Shown here: piece by piece, positions 51,778 to 63,152 of the stretch
Numbering within the stretch: position 1 is the first letter of the stretch
How the letters are laid out: each line of letters starts with the position of its first letter
Assembly (NCBI RefSeq): GCF_000003815.2
Contig: NC_049980.1
Location: forward strand, 15,867,576-15,931,575
Length of the DNA stretch: 64,000 bases
From: Branchiostoma floridae
Lineage: Eukaryota; Chordata; Leptocardii; Amphioxiformes; Branchiostomatidae
Reading direction: 5' to 3'
Program-made: the position numbers and the translations under genes
The notes under the pieces: model-generated
Told to the model about the DNA's origin: nothing
Databases searched by the model: none
What the model saw: the letters and a program-made list of their open reading frames with translations, nothing else

Positions 51778-51940
51778 ATTTGGTACACCATATTCTGTGT
51801 GTTCTGTTATTTATTCAACATGTCTGGTCACTTAGATTTCATAACGACGGCATCTTTTTGGCAAACGTTTTTATTTGCACGCTCGCATTAGTTTTAAGGT
51901 TTCCTGAGAATGCCATTTATATCATCAAATTAACATGGCC
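51778..51940 (+). mobile_element. Dispersed element R2, copy 2 (3' part only)
   Basis: It aligns from TTGGTACACCATATTCTGTG to TTAACATGGCCTTACG with the right third of the element at 58842-59713. Confidence 0.65.
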
Positions 51941-52319
51941 TTACGGATGAAGGAGAAGGGTAAAACCGTATGTCAGTTAAACTAAACCCTCCTATCCTAC
52001 CCTAGACAAAATTGATAACAATCGCTAAATGATAGAGTAAACAAATATATAGAATGAGATAACGGTGCATAATGATAATCAACTAATGAATCAAGATAAG
52101 AGCACGAAAATGATCAAATATTGAATTAACGTAAGGTAAGACTTGGATATATGAGTCTAATACAGCGGGCTATGGTGGTTTATCAGATGTTTTTTCATTT
52201 ACGCTTACACTAATTATCACTTACAGTCCCTACCTGACAAAAACAATCTTCAGCAATCCACGCTGGTCTTATCTTAACAAGTTGCAAGAGAAAAAGGCTC
52301 ACTGCACTTCAAATCAAGC

Positions 52320-52690
52320 CACTAGGGGGCCCCGCACCAAGACCTATCCACCACTAAAATATCACGAACCTGGCACCAGCGGAAAATCTAGCGTCCATTT
52401 TGACGTTCTGCTGCAGTACGGTAACTCGCCTCTAGAAGGCCCATTATCGACCCATTCACCAAATATCATGCAAAACCATTCACATCGTTACACGTGCACA
52501 CTCAATCCGCTGCAGAACCGGAAACAAAATCCAGGTAAACCATTTTCAAACTTGGCGGCTGCCTTTTTTCGCGACTGCTACTCATTTTTTTTTAAATCAT
52601 GAAACTCCTTCCACGAGTTATGCTACCGACCTTCACATACACACCCACACAACCGATCCAACCGATCCGACATGGCAAAACTGAAAACAT
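52320..52690 (+). repeat. Dispersed repeat family R1, further copy
   Basis: It shares GCCACTAGGGGGCCC, CACCAAATATCATGCAAAAC and GACATGGCAAAACTGAAAAC with other copies. The plus-strand frame of 106 codons over it is not considered a gene. Confidence 0.5.
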
Positions 52691-52804
52691 TGCCTTCTTG
52701 GCGAAGGCAATAATTTGTATTTTGGAGAGAGAGCTCAAATGCAAACCTAAATGCATGCTTACAAAGTCTTTATGGCAAGTCTAAGAGTAAAATTCTGACA
52801 CTAC

Positions 52805-52837
<33 letters not shown>

Positions 52838-52856
52838 ACACACACACACACACACG

Positions 52857-52919
<63 letters not shown>

Positions 52920-52930
52920 ACACACGCACA

Positions 52931-52980
<50 letters not shown>

Positions 52981-53021
52981 TACACACACACACACACATA
53001 CACACACACACACATACACAC

Positions 53022-53095
<74 letters not shown>

Positions 53096-53107
53096 ACACA
53101 CGCACAC
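52805..53107. repeat. Long (CA)n microsatellite, about 300 bp
   Basis: CA dinucleotides with occasional TA and CG interruptions. Cys/Val-rich minus-strand frames here are translated repeat. Confidence 0.95.
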
Positions 53108-53831
53108 GCGTCTCTCAATCGTGTGCTTCATTCCGTTTGGGCCAGTCGTGCGATTTTTTATATCTAAAGTATCAAATATCTAGACTCATTCAAATAGTTC
53201 CTAACCCCAGAAGCAACAATTTTCTTCTTCTGGACATACACCTTTGATACCTAATGCCGTGCGCACAGTGGTGATTAAATTTCGTACGTTGCGGACACGT
53301 AGATGAATCAAATTTCATTCATCTGCGTACTGGGAGGCATGGCAACAAGTGGATCAAACCGCAAATAGTCATTGGTATGCCGCAGGTAATGGTCCCTGAA
53401 TGCCGCATGAAAAGTGGCCTAATAATGTCCATTTAAAGCTTCTTAGTGCTTTTAAGTAGGCCATATGAATGACTGTGTATGACTGAAAGAAATCTAACAC
53501 GGTTTTACTAGGATGTGAATGCAATTAAAAGCACTGTGAAGCTATCGCTGCATGAACATTAAACTTGCGCCAAAAAGATTTCAATAACATGCTGTTTGAA
53601 ACTGTATGGAAAATGACATATATTTTGATAGCTGTAGGAACATATTGCATTTTCCTTGGTGGATTCTTCATCTCATCCACATTTTTGGCCCGGGAGGAAG
53701 TGGAATAAGTATGGGTCCTCTAGCACCTTGTTCTGTAACTGCCTTTGTCTTTTTGTTGAAAACTGTTGAAAATAATTACACAAGAAAGTACGAATAGCTT
53801 ATCAGGATTTGCGGCATGCAGGTTGCTTAGG
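53108..53831. other. Intergenic, no gene recognised
   Basis: No coding frame, RNA or clear repeat was supportable in this stretch. Confidence 0.4.
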
Positions 53832-55080
53832 TATTTGTTTGTTTGTTTGTTTATTTGTTTTCAAACGCCTGGGTGGCATATTCAGTTTACACAAACTGAT
53901 TTTCAATAGGGCCCAGTATTTACATACAAGGAAATAAAAGCATATTACAAAGAAAATAGATAGACATACACATCGGAACATATAAGTACAAATGAAACAT
54001 AAAAGAGAAGCAGACAAATCCATATCATAATCCATAAATCCGATCCAGGTCAAGAGACAATTTTGTCAGGAGGTCAGAGGTCACTACTGAGAATATGCAT
54101 GGAGTTTCAGAGCTCATTTAAATAACTTCAGGGTTGGAACTTGTTTAATGTCAGCTGGTAGTGAGTTAAAGTGTTTACCACCTCTGTAGGCAAATGAACG
54201 TTGTCCTGTTGTGGTCTTGAAAAAGGGTTTGTATAGGAGTGATGTCTGTCTGGTTTGGTAATTGTGAAAGTTGTGGTTGTGTGGGAGAGAAGGTGGATGA
54301 GAGGTATGTTGGTGCTAGCCCATCTATACACTTATAAACCATAATGCACACATGATCCCGCCTTCTCCCTGTGAGGTACTCCCAGCTGAGCTTCTCATGA
54401 AGGTCAAGGACACTGTTGGTCTGTAGGTTCAGTTGCAGAACTACCCTGGCAGCCCGGTTCTGTAGCACTTGTAGTTGTTGTTGTCTCCCCACTCCGCAGC
54501 TATCCCACACGGTGTCACAGTAATCCAGAAGGGGGAGTACAATTGCTTTATACAACATATCAGCTATCTTTACAGTGAAGCAGGGTCTAGAAACACGGCC
54601 CCACTAGGTTTCCACTGCCAAGTTTTGATACACATAGTCAGTGACATCCAGTAATGTAGTAGCTGTGGAATGACCCGGTCGGAAACCAGACTGCTGTTCA
54701 GAGAGAATGCTATGACGGTGGAGATATTCCAGGAACTGAACATGTACCTCTTTTTTAAAAAGCTTTCATGATAACTGGAAGAACAGATATGGGCCTATGA
54801 TTATTTGGATCCTCTTTACCCCCCCCCCCTGGTGTATTGGGGTCACCTTAGCTGTCTTCCATTTCTTTCCTAAGGAATGATACCAGATGAGAGACACAGA
54901 TTACATATGTGGGCCATAGCTTTGCATGTACACGGTGCAGCTGCTTTCAGCAGTCTTTAGTGTATCTTGTCTAACCTTGTGGTATTGTTAGTCCATAAGA
55001 CTCTGAGCTTGTCATATACAGTAACTTCTGTTACCTCCTTAAAGACGAAAGTGGATGTTAGCTTCTTGTACTTGTCTGGG
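53832..55080 (-). mobile_element. CR1/L2-like LINE relic with internal deletion
   Basis: On the minus strand the reverse-transcriptase block LSEQQSGFRPGHSTATTLLD is found (about 54720-54630), preceded by a frameshifted KxDPNNxRPISVLP-like segment. An intact 127-codon frame follows (54558-54175) with MLYKAIVLPLLDYCDTVWDS, LQNRAARVVLQ and HVCIMVYKCIDGLAP, typical of the ORF2 C-terminal half. The palm with the catalytic YADD is missing between them. The 3' end has a (CAAA)n tail at 53836-53862. Confidence 0.85.
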
Positions 55081-55741
55081 CATTTAAGTTACCTGTCTGT
55101 TTCATGACCTTCTCAGCTAACGTGTTTCCAAAGGTACAGTACTTACTCGCATTCGTGAAGCCTGAGGCGGGCCGAACTAGCCAGACTAGAGAAGACTAAA
55201 ATTCCAGTTTGTTCACTCGTTAGACATCTAAATACAGGGTTTGGAGCAAATATAATCCTGGCTGAAAGGCCACTAAGTAAAAGACACGAATTGACATTTG
55301 ACGCACATTTCCTGCTTTGCGGACGATCCCAGTATTTTTAGTTACTTTTAGTCTTATCCTGGAATGACATTTGCCTGGATAGCCACGAGGAACGCGCGCT
55401 AACGTCCTAAGGTCCTGGCTGAGGTGTCAACATTTAGTGTTTATGATGGCATTACAGTACAAACAGTACCATGATTTTTTTTGTACCATGAACACACACT
55501 TCCACTTCGAGGTATAGTGAAAATAAAAGCATATTTAGCTCCATGAATATTTCAACATGTCTGCTCCCTTTTAATCATATTTCCTATGGGGATGGGTAAT
55601 AGATACAATTGTTATATAAGTAGGCTATTTCTCTTGGAAATCATTTTCCGGTTGTCTTTTTCATGCACCAGTGAGAAATCAAATTAGATTTTTTCTAATT
55701 CTTTCCCTGTGAATTGTTATAGAGCAACATATCGCCTAGCA

Positions 55742-55742
<1 letters not shown>
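55081..55742. other. Intergenic upstream of the GPCR gene
   Basis: No gene recognised. This is the likely distal promoter side of the receptor gene. Confidence 0.3.

Positions 55743-55820
<78 letters not shown>
55743..55820. repeat. (CA)n microsatellite 275 bp upstream of the GPCR start
   Basis: Uninterrupted CA repeat of about 39 units. Its length may vary between individuals and it lies in the probable promoter region. Confidence 0.95.
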
Positions 55821-55825
<5 letters not shown>

Positions 55826-56095
55826 ACTGACTTGGCATGGAAACTGATATTGGGAATTCCTTAATATCCATTCGTTGATAGCTTAGCTTGTGCGGTAATA
55901 CAAAAATCCGTTTTCTTCTGTTGGTATGGGCCATACATGTTTTTACCACTCTATCCAAATAAATTAGTAACAGCATATCGGTTGCACTATTGTACTTTTA
56001 ACTGCAGCCTCTTCCTGGTGAATACTTGGACACTGTATTCAGAACAATCTCGTCACTGTTGGTGAAGGCAGTCAAGGCAGGACCGTCCGCACAAC

Positions 56096-59000
56096 ATGGC
56101 TGATGCTAGCAGCAATCGGTCTGGTGGTCAGCATGTCATCTGGACAGACCAGCCAGAGTCTATGTGGAACAGTACAGAAGATGAGCTGGACACCTTTCTC
56201 TACCCCAACTCCACCGCCAACTCGAGCGACATGTGGGACTTCGACTTCCCCCTGCCACGCTTCACCGACGTCACCATGGCTAAGATCATCATCGTGGTCG
56301 TGACGTTCGTCCTCTCGTTCATCGGTAACGTCACGTTCCTCATCACGTCGTGGCGCCTGAGACGGAACAGACGAGCGCGGCCCCTGCAGAGCCTGCTGGT
56401 GCACCTGGCCATCGCTGACCTGATCGTGACCTTGGTCACCATGCCGTCCCTGGGGATCTGGTTCTACACCGTGGCCTGGCTGGCGGGAAACGGCATGTGC
56501 AAACTCATCAAAAGCCTACAGGTAAACTTTTCATGACGTGGTAGATGGAGTACTCGATTATACAATAATAACAAGGACCATATACATCATAAATGACCGT
56601 TCTGTCTTACATGTCTTACATATTTCAAACGGTAACGTTACATTTTCGTCAGAATTTGCAGGTCAACGGATAAAAGATAAATCATAAAAAAAGTCCATGA
56701 AATATTTTGAATTTCTCGTTCATCTTGTGTAATTGTAGTTTATTGATTATACAAATAAGGTTTTGATAAGCAATAAGTGTATTCACTTCCTGTGACTCTT
56801 TGGTGAACGCGACTGTCATATGGCATATATAACCCAAAACAATGCCTCCCCTTAAATTAGAAGCCTTTCTCCATTTGATCTCATGGTCTGGGAAATGCCT
56901 GTCACCTGTCTGGGCAATGTTGATATATAGACTAATTCCATTACTCACAAACGCTATTTCCTGTAACTTTCACAACTCCTACCTTAAATTCCATCACTTC
57001 CTGCCACTCCGAGACTAGACATGACATAGTGAATGCGTTGTCCCCTCCAAGTGCGAAGATTTCGTTTTTGGTGTGGTGGAGACTATACACAGAACACAGC
57101 GCCGAAGTTTTGGCAATCTCTGTTGCTGTCTCTTCCAGGTGCTGGGGTTGTATTTGTCCACCTATCTCACCGTGGCCATCAGCATAGACCGCTGTATCTC
57201 TGTGGTAAAACCAATGTGCAGAAACACCGCCAAGCGGCGCAGAAACATGGTCGCAGTCTGCTGGATCCTCAGCACTATCTTCAGCATTCCGCAGGTTAGT
57301 GTTAGTTATTAACACTAAATGTGTGTGGATTATGCAAAGATCGACTGTTACAAAATTTAACATAGACCGGTCCAAAACACTTCTGCTCAAAAAGTGTACT
57401 TTTTCACACTCATTATGTCCAAAATTGAATGTCAAAAATATGTCCCCCTGTGAAAGAGTGGACTCTCCTAGAAGACGCATTTTGGTTTAAAATGCCAAAA
57501 ATAAATAAATCTGAAGTCCCGTGGGCATATGTCCAAGGCATGTCCATACAAAATTTCATGTAATTTGATTGAAGTATCAGGGCACAGGAGCCCAAAATGT
57601 ACAATATGGCCATGAATTGCCAAAATTAACTATTTTGGAGCAATGTATGCAAGAAGTGCTGATTAAGTCCTTTGCGCACATGTTCAAAGCGCACCTATTT
57701 AGAGTATCATTCGGTTGTAATACAATGACGCAGTAAAAAACGTACATTTTTGTCCCCAAAATCGCAAAATTAAGCATATTTGAATCATGTATGCCAAAAG
57801 CATAATGGGCATGTGGGCGTAATACCAGGGCACAGAAGTCCAAAATACTAGTAGTATGCATTTCTCTTATTGAAATGGCCAAAAATCCCCAATGAAATAA
57901 TTCTAAAGATATTCATAAAAAAATTAAAATGTGCTGAGCTGAGCTGAGGTATTGCCCCACTGTACAGATCTTTTGGCCTAGGAACAATCAATATGAATCT
58001 AATGGACGATTTAAGAAAGAAGAATAAACGTGACAAAACAATATACTTTACTTCCATACCTAAGGTATGATGGAGTGAAATATGACAAAGTAGCGCAGGC
58101 CCTCTCTATTGACAGGGAGCCTCGTAACGTTACTGTCAGGGTTTGAAATCAACCCTCTTCGATTGTTCAATTAGCCTTCTAGCGGCCTGTCTAAATCCCG
58201 CTTCCTCTGTTGGGAGACGCAAGTTACTGCCCCGGGCAGAGGAATTTGCATTACACAGACTTTTGTAGAATATGACCGATCAAAACAAGGTCAGTACTCG
58301 AAAACAAGCGGACTTCGTGCGGCATGCTTTCAAATATTAACCTAAATGGAGATTTTTACATTCAGAATGTTGCAGATTTCGCGCCCACTGAATTCTACAA
58401 CACTTAACGTTACCTTCCAATCTAGTGACTGAACCATTTCGTCACATCAGCTCCTGTATTTTTTTTCAGGCTGTGATATTCCACGTGGAAAGCCCGGTGC
58501 CAGACTTTCAGCAGTGCGTCACGTTTGGTTTCTACACGGCCAAGTGGCAGGAACAGTTGTACAACGGCCTCGTCCTGGTGGTCATGTACCCCATCCCGCT
58601 TCTTGTCATCCTGATCTGTAGCGTCCTAACCTTCATACGCCTCAAGAAGGAGGGACAAGATAAAGGTACGTGAACTCATTATTAATCTTGCTAGCCTGGA
58701 TGCCATCCGATTTCTACCGAGGCCTCAATACGTGTTTCCCTTAAGATTCAATTTGAAGCACAAACCCATTCAAATTAGGAACAAAAAAGCTTTTGGTTTA
58801 TCATAGAATGCATAGAATTAAGTGGATTTTATCATTCTTAAGCCATGTTGATTTGATTATATGGATGACATCCGCGCACGCACCAATTTTCGGCCATTTC
58901 CAAAAAAAAAGTTTTGGACCACATAGTTAATTGTGCAAAGCAGCTGTAAAATGAGCACAAATATTCCGTAGATTGAAAAAAAAGTATCAGAAAATCAATA

Positions 59001-61666
59001 ACTGATACCATAGAATGCCAAAATAAATCTCAAAAGTCAAAGAATAAGATGTGAAAGGATAGAAAGAAAAAAAAAAGTATTTTTGGTAGGGGTTTGTACA
59101 TGTACCAGTAAATTCAGGGTAGGTCCAGAGGATCATTTCCAGGTGGACGTGAACCTGGACCTGATTGTCTGTGGAAACTTGAGAACTGATAATACTCAAA
59201 ACAATATAATGGTAATTGGTCAATTTTGCTACAAAGGAATCTCTTTGGTGGATCATTGGACTACCACTGGCATTTTAAATCCCATCTTCATGTAATAAAG
59301 GCTAACTGTCTCTGTACATTTGCCTGTAGAAACTTGGTACAAGTGACTATAACCTCTATTCACTTCGCTTTTGTTGTCTTCTTGGCCCGGTAAGACCCCA
59401 AACACCCGCCGACATAGTGTGTCATTTTGCAATTGGCGAAGCCCGTTTTGTCTGATTTTTTTCAGGTCTGTTTATTTCAGATTGGTCCAAGAAGAAAAAA
59501 AAATGTTTTGCACCCGTATGATGTACTGGTCGCAACATCTAACTGTTGGTATACCATACTATGTGTTTGTAGTCCTATGTTCAACCTTCCTGGCCACATT
59601 GATTTCATACTGAAGCCAACTTTTTTTTGGCCAAACTTTTTTTTTTAATCGCTCGCTCGCATCAATTTTGGAGTTCCCAGAGGATGTCATCCATATAATC
59701 AAATCAACATGGCCTTACAATAGAATGAAATTCTTCCAAAGTAGCCATGGAGCTCAATCCATGACTGCACGATCATGATATAACGAAAGGTTTATCATTG
59801 TAGATTGCAATAGAACAGATTTCTAATGATATATAAATGGTATTCACAGAGATATGACTGACCGAGATTAAGTTTCCAAACGTTATGTGTTGCACATCGT
59901 CATTCTATCACAATAAGTAGTCTTACAAGATTTTGTCTGGTGTCTCAGACACTTTCCGGACCAGAAATCCGACACGCCAGCGACTTCTGCTGAAGGCCCG
60001 TAACAACACCCTGCGCACGACTGCCGGGATTATGACCAGTTTCATCCTCTGTTGGACACCATACTTCGTCACTCTGGTCTGGATCCTCTTCTTCAACTGG
60101 CAAACCGTGTCTCCCGTCGTCTTTGACGTCCTGTTCCTCTTCGGTATCTTTAACTCCTGTGTCAACCCTATAGTGTATGGTCTCAGTATGTTCAAGAAGA
60201 CCACGGCCCGTCCAACCCTTTCTCTCATCGAGTTTTCCAGTCCGTTTCTGACTAGGTCGGAGCGACGTTCGGCCTCCGTGAACAGTAGAATCTCAAGAAC
60301 ATATTCCCACGTGTCTTTGTCCACAAGACGGTCGTGGCAGCCATCCAGCGAGTCTACCACATCATCCCGTCCTAACGCACTGAACAATCAGCACAGCCAC
60401 AGCGCATCCCATTTGATGACAGGTCTCCCCTGTAGGTATGGGGTCTCTAGACAAGTCCGTGGAGGTAGTCAACAGAAATATCTACATCCCAACACAACGA
60501 CGTCTCCTGGACCGTCAACAAGGTCGCCAAAGGAGGCATCTTGGCATTTGAAGAGAGCGACACTCACCCACGCCCACTCGTCTCCCTCTCTACTCACTTC
60601 AATGGAGAAGAGTGAACGGCCCAATCGGAGACAATCTGAAGCATTGGCTGTGCCGACATTGCCGACAATCTGCCTCACACCTCCATCAGAAAGCAGAAAC
60701 ACCGCTTTCTTCAGCGCCGCACTCTGCCTACTTCACGACGAGTATGCAAACTCACCCACACAACCGCCGGTTGCCGACATTCCATACCAACCAACTGCGG
60801 TAAACCAGCAGGGTGACCAACACTATCTGTCCAGACGACTCTCTGTAGCGTTGCCTATGATACCTCCAACACCTGACACACCAGGCAGCTGGGAGACATC
60901 ATCATGGCAGTTCGTCGGAAAGATCTCGTGCTCGCTATGTCGGTATGACTCGAGTTCTCCCAGTGCGAGTTATCCAGATAGAGGCGAGTGTGTTACCGGT
61001 AGACCACAAGTCAACGCAAGACGTTGTATCTCTTTGGGGAACACTGACTCAAAGGTCAATCCCAAAATTACAGAGAGACTCAACGCTGAAGTAGTACAGA
61101 AAATGAGGAACAGTGTACAAGAAACAAAGATCAGTGAATATGATTTGTCTTTCGAAGTAGCGTCTTTCCGTCCTCCACTGCACCGACTGTCGGTCCAGGA
61201 GTCTTGTGTCCAGTCATCGGGCAGAATGGCCAGTGGAGCGTCCATTGTGGGTTCAGAGGGTAGCATTCAATCTTCTCTTGAAAGCCCTCTGCACTCACCC
61301 GCGAGTTCCGTCACTTCAATAGACTTCAGACACAGACTGTCATTGTGCTCCTTCAGAGAGGGACGAATTCCCTCAGATCTTCACACTGCACTTCGTCCCA
61401 AGCATTACAGCGACGACAACCTGAAGCTGTCGTGCCGTAAAAGGAAAGCGAAACGAAGAGTGTCATTTAAGACTGTCCATTTCTTGGCGGAACCGACCGT
61501 TTCCGACTCCTCGGTGCCGTCCGAAGGGTCAAACTCATCAACCCCGGACGATCACCAAGAGCCGACCCGGGCCAGGAACACGTCCAACCACCGGACCGTC
61601 TCGGCTGACATAAAATGGCATGTAGGGTGTCAGCTGACACGGAAGACATCGTCCACGTTACCTTGA
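56096..61666 (+). CDS. GnRH/AKH/corazonin-receptor-like class A GPCR with very long tail
   Basis: Plasma-membrane peptide hormone receptor of the GnRHR/AKHR/CRZR superfamily. Exons 56096-56521, 57139-57294, 58470-58665 and 59949-61666 join in phase to 831 residues. Four N-glycosylation sites (N7, N25, N38, N42) precede TM1 (GNVTFL). TM2 has LAIADL and TM3 ends DRC (159-161). ECL2 reads HVESPVPDFQQCVTFGFYT, as in AKH and corazonin receptors. TM6 is FILCWTPYF and TM7 NSCVNPIVYG (329-337). The tail from about residue 340 is roughly 490 residues, Ser/Thr-rich, and contains RVSF (763-766). The start ATG has context CACAACATGG. Amphioxus is known to have several such receptors; which ligand it binds cannot be read from sequence. 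Confidence 0.88.
57490..57900 (+). repeat. Imperfect direct repeat in GPCR intron 2
   Basis: Two related units about 250 bp apart share TATCAGGGCACAGGAGCCCA and TACCAGGGCACAGAAGTCCA plus flanking ATGCCAAAA motifs. It is a dispersed repeat, not coding. Confidence 0.5.
58842..59713. mobile_element. Dispersed element R2, full copy with inverted termini, in GPCR intron 3
   Basis: GCCATGTTGATTTGATTATA at the left is the exact inverted copy of the right end, and the match covers about 31 bp. The element is about 870 bp and non-coding. It includes a nested block (about 59090-59300). Truncated copies lie at 43186-43520 and 51778-51940. Confidence 0.8.
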
Positions 61667-61926
61667 GAATCATTTCATGCCACATACTTCATATTAAACT
61701 TTTGTTCATAACCATATTCTATGTCAAAAATGAAGATAAATTACGTTGTACCTACTTTGGTGATATTGGTTCAAAATGGTTAGATATCGGTTTCTTACCC
61801 AAAACCTAAGAAGAGATTAATGGAACCCTCTCAGTATGTTTGATTTTTCACTCGTCATATAATATATGTTAGATGACTGTGAAACTTGGGAAACATTGTT
61901 GTCACAAGTTCTTCAGAAATTGAATG

Positions 61927-61932
61927 AATAAA
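61927..61932 (+). terminator. Poly(A) signal AATAAA for the GPCR
   Basis: AATAAA 260 bp after the stop, followed by a T/GT-rich stretch (TTGATTCTTTGTCAACTG), giving a short 3'UTR. Confidence 0.65.
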
Positions 61933-62035
61933 TCATTGATTCTTTGTCAACTGTTTGTATGTGATTCAATATGAAATGCTGATTTCTTTCTGCTTTGCAA
62001 AGCAAAACAAAACAAAACAGAACAAAACAAAATAA

Positions 62036-62600
62036 GAGCCGGAGACCTCATATCTCCATGAAATATCTGATTATGCAAATGACTTCCATCTATACAATCT
62101 ATGCTAATTCATGTACTTGAACTAACTTAAATAGGTCAAAATATTGACAGTTCAATTACTTAACACTTAGAAAAATTATGGCACTTTACATTAATTTTGC
62201 AAATTAGATTCATTTTCATAATTGGTATCTGTTACTGTTCCACCTTCCACAATTTGAATTTTACATGTATTTGAGTCCTATGATAGAAAACACTGCAAAA
62301 AGAGATTTTCCTCATTAGATAGGTAAAAAAGCGCCAATTTACATAATAAGTCAGTTATTATGTTAATCTCTGTCTAAGCTATCTGCATACTAAATATCAT
62401 GGGGATCCGTCGTTCCTTTGGTCGTCTATTTTCCTTGGAAGATTTGACAAAGTAGTCCTGCAATTCCAAAGCAAGTTGTTAGGAGGGCCAAACAGACATG
62501 ACTTCCTTTACATCACAAGCTATATGCCACCAAAATATCAACACAATAGCACGTCCAGTTCAAAAGATATAAACAAACGGAAGTTCTACAGCAGTACTAA
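62036..62600 (+). repeat. Dispersed repeat R1/R3, second long copy
   Basis: It starts GGAGACCTCATATCTCCATG, then TATGCAAATGACT, AAGCTATCTGCATACTAAAT, and CCTGCAATTCCAAAGCAAG. This follows the same order as 48672-49480. Confidence 0.65.
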
Positions 62601-62807
62601 TGTCATATACCAGGGAGCCAGAAATCAGAATTCATTGAGAGGTTCTTGGGTTAGTTATGCTGACTGGAGACACAAGCACGCAAAATACCTAAAGTCATCT
62701 GCATAAAGTGATGTGTCTGCAAAAACTGCCCTGCCGAAAAGGATACGTGATCACTTGATATCCTCTCTAGGCCCACTGCACAGACTAATTTCCTAATGGA
62801 CGCAGGG

Positions 62808-63057
62808 ATTGTCTGCGTTTTCTTGTGTCTCAAAAAAAGGTCAAAAGAACAACTATGTTGGCAACATAGGACTTTTTAATTGTCTGAGGTTTTCTGTGTT
62901 TTACAGGACCAGAAACCATGTTCTAGGCCTACTTATACTCGTAAATTGTCTGCGTTTTGTTGTGTCTGAAAAATAGGTCTGTTAAAGAAACAACGCGGTG
63001 CGCAAAATAGGTCTGAAGTTTACAAGCCAATAGGCAAAGTTCTAGACCTACTTATAA
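62808..63057 (+). repeat. Imperfect tandem repeat upstream of the LRR gene
   Basis: Two units of roughly 115-130 bp each start ATTGTCTGCGTTTT, contain TTGTGTCT-AAAA-AGGTC, and end GTTCTAG-CCTACTTATA. A third partial start lies near 62878. They sit 95 bp before the LRR start codon. Confidence 0.55.
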
Positions 63058-63152
63058 ACGAAGCGAAGGCAGAAAAATACCATTTGCAGCCGTTTCTCGA
63101 TCGGGGTAGAAAAGAAGTAAAAATTTCCAGTGGGTCTTGCAGGGTTGTAGTC

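Noticed and set aside
52770..53131. Cys/Val-rich open frames of over 100 codons
   Set aside because: They are the (CA)n array read on the minus strand.
57413..57882. Minus-strand frames in GPCR intron 2
   Set aside because: They come from two copies of a repeat unit within the intron.
59371..59648. Overlapping plus-strand frames in GPCR intron 3
   Set aside because: They lie inside the inverted-repeat element R2 and are not conserved in its other copies.
63084..63152. Upstream in-frame ATG for the LRR protein
   Set aside because: It would bury the signal peptide behind 23 charged residues; 63153 places the hydrophobic core at the N terminus.
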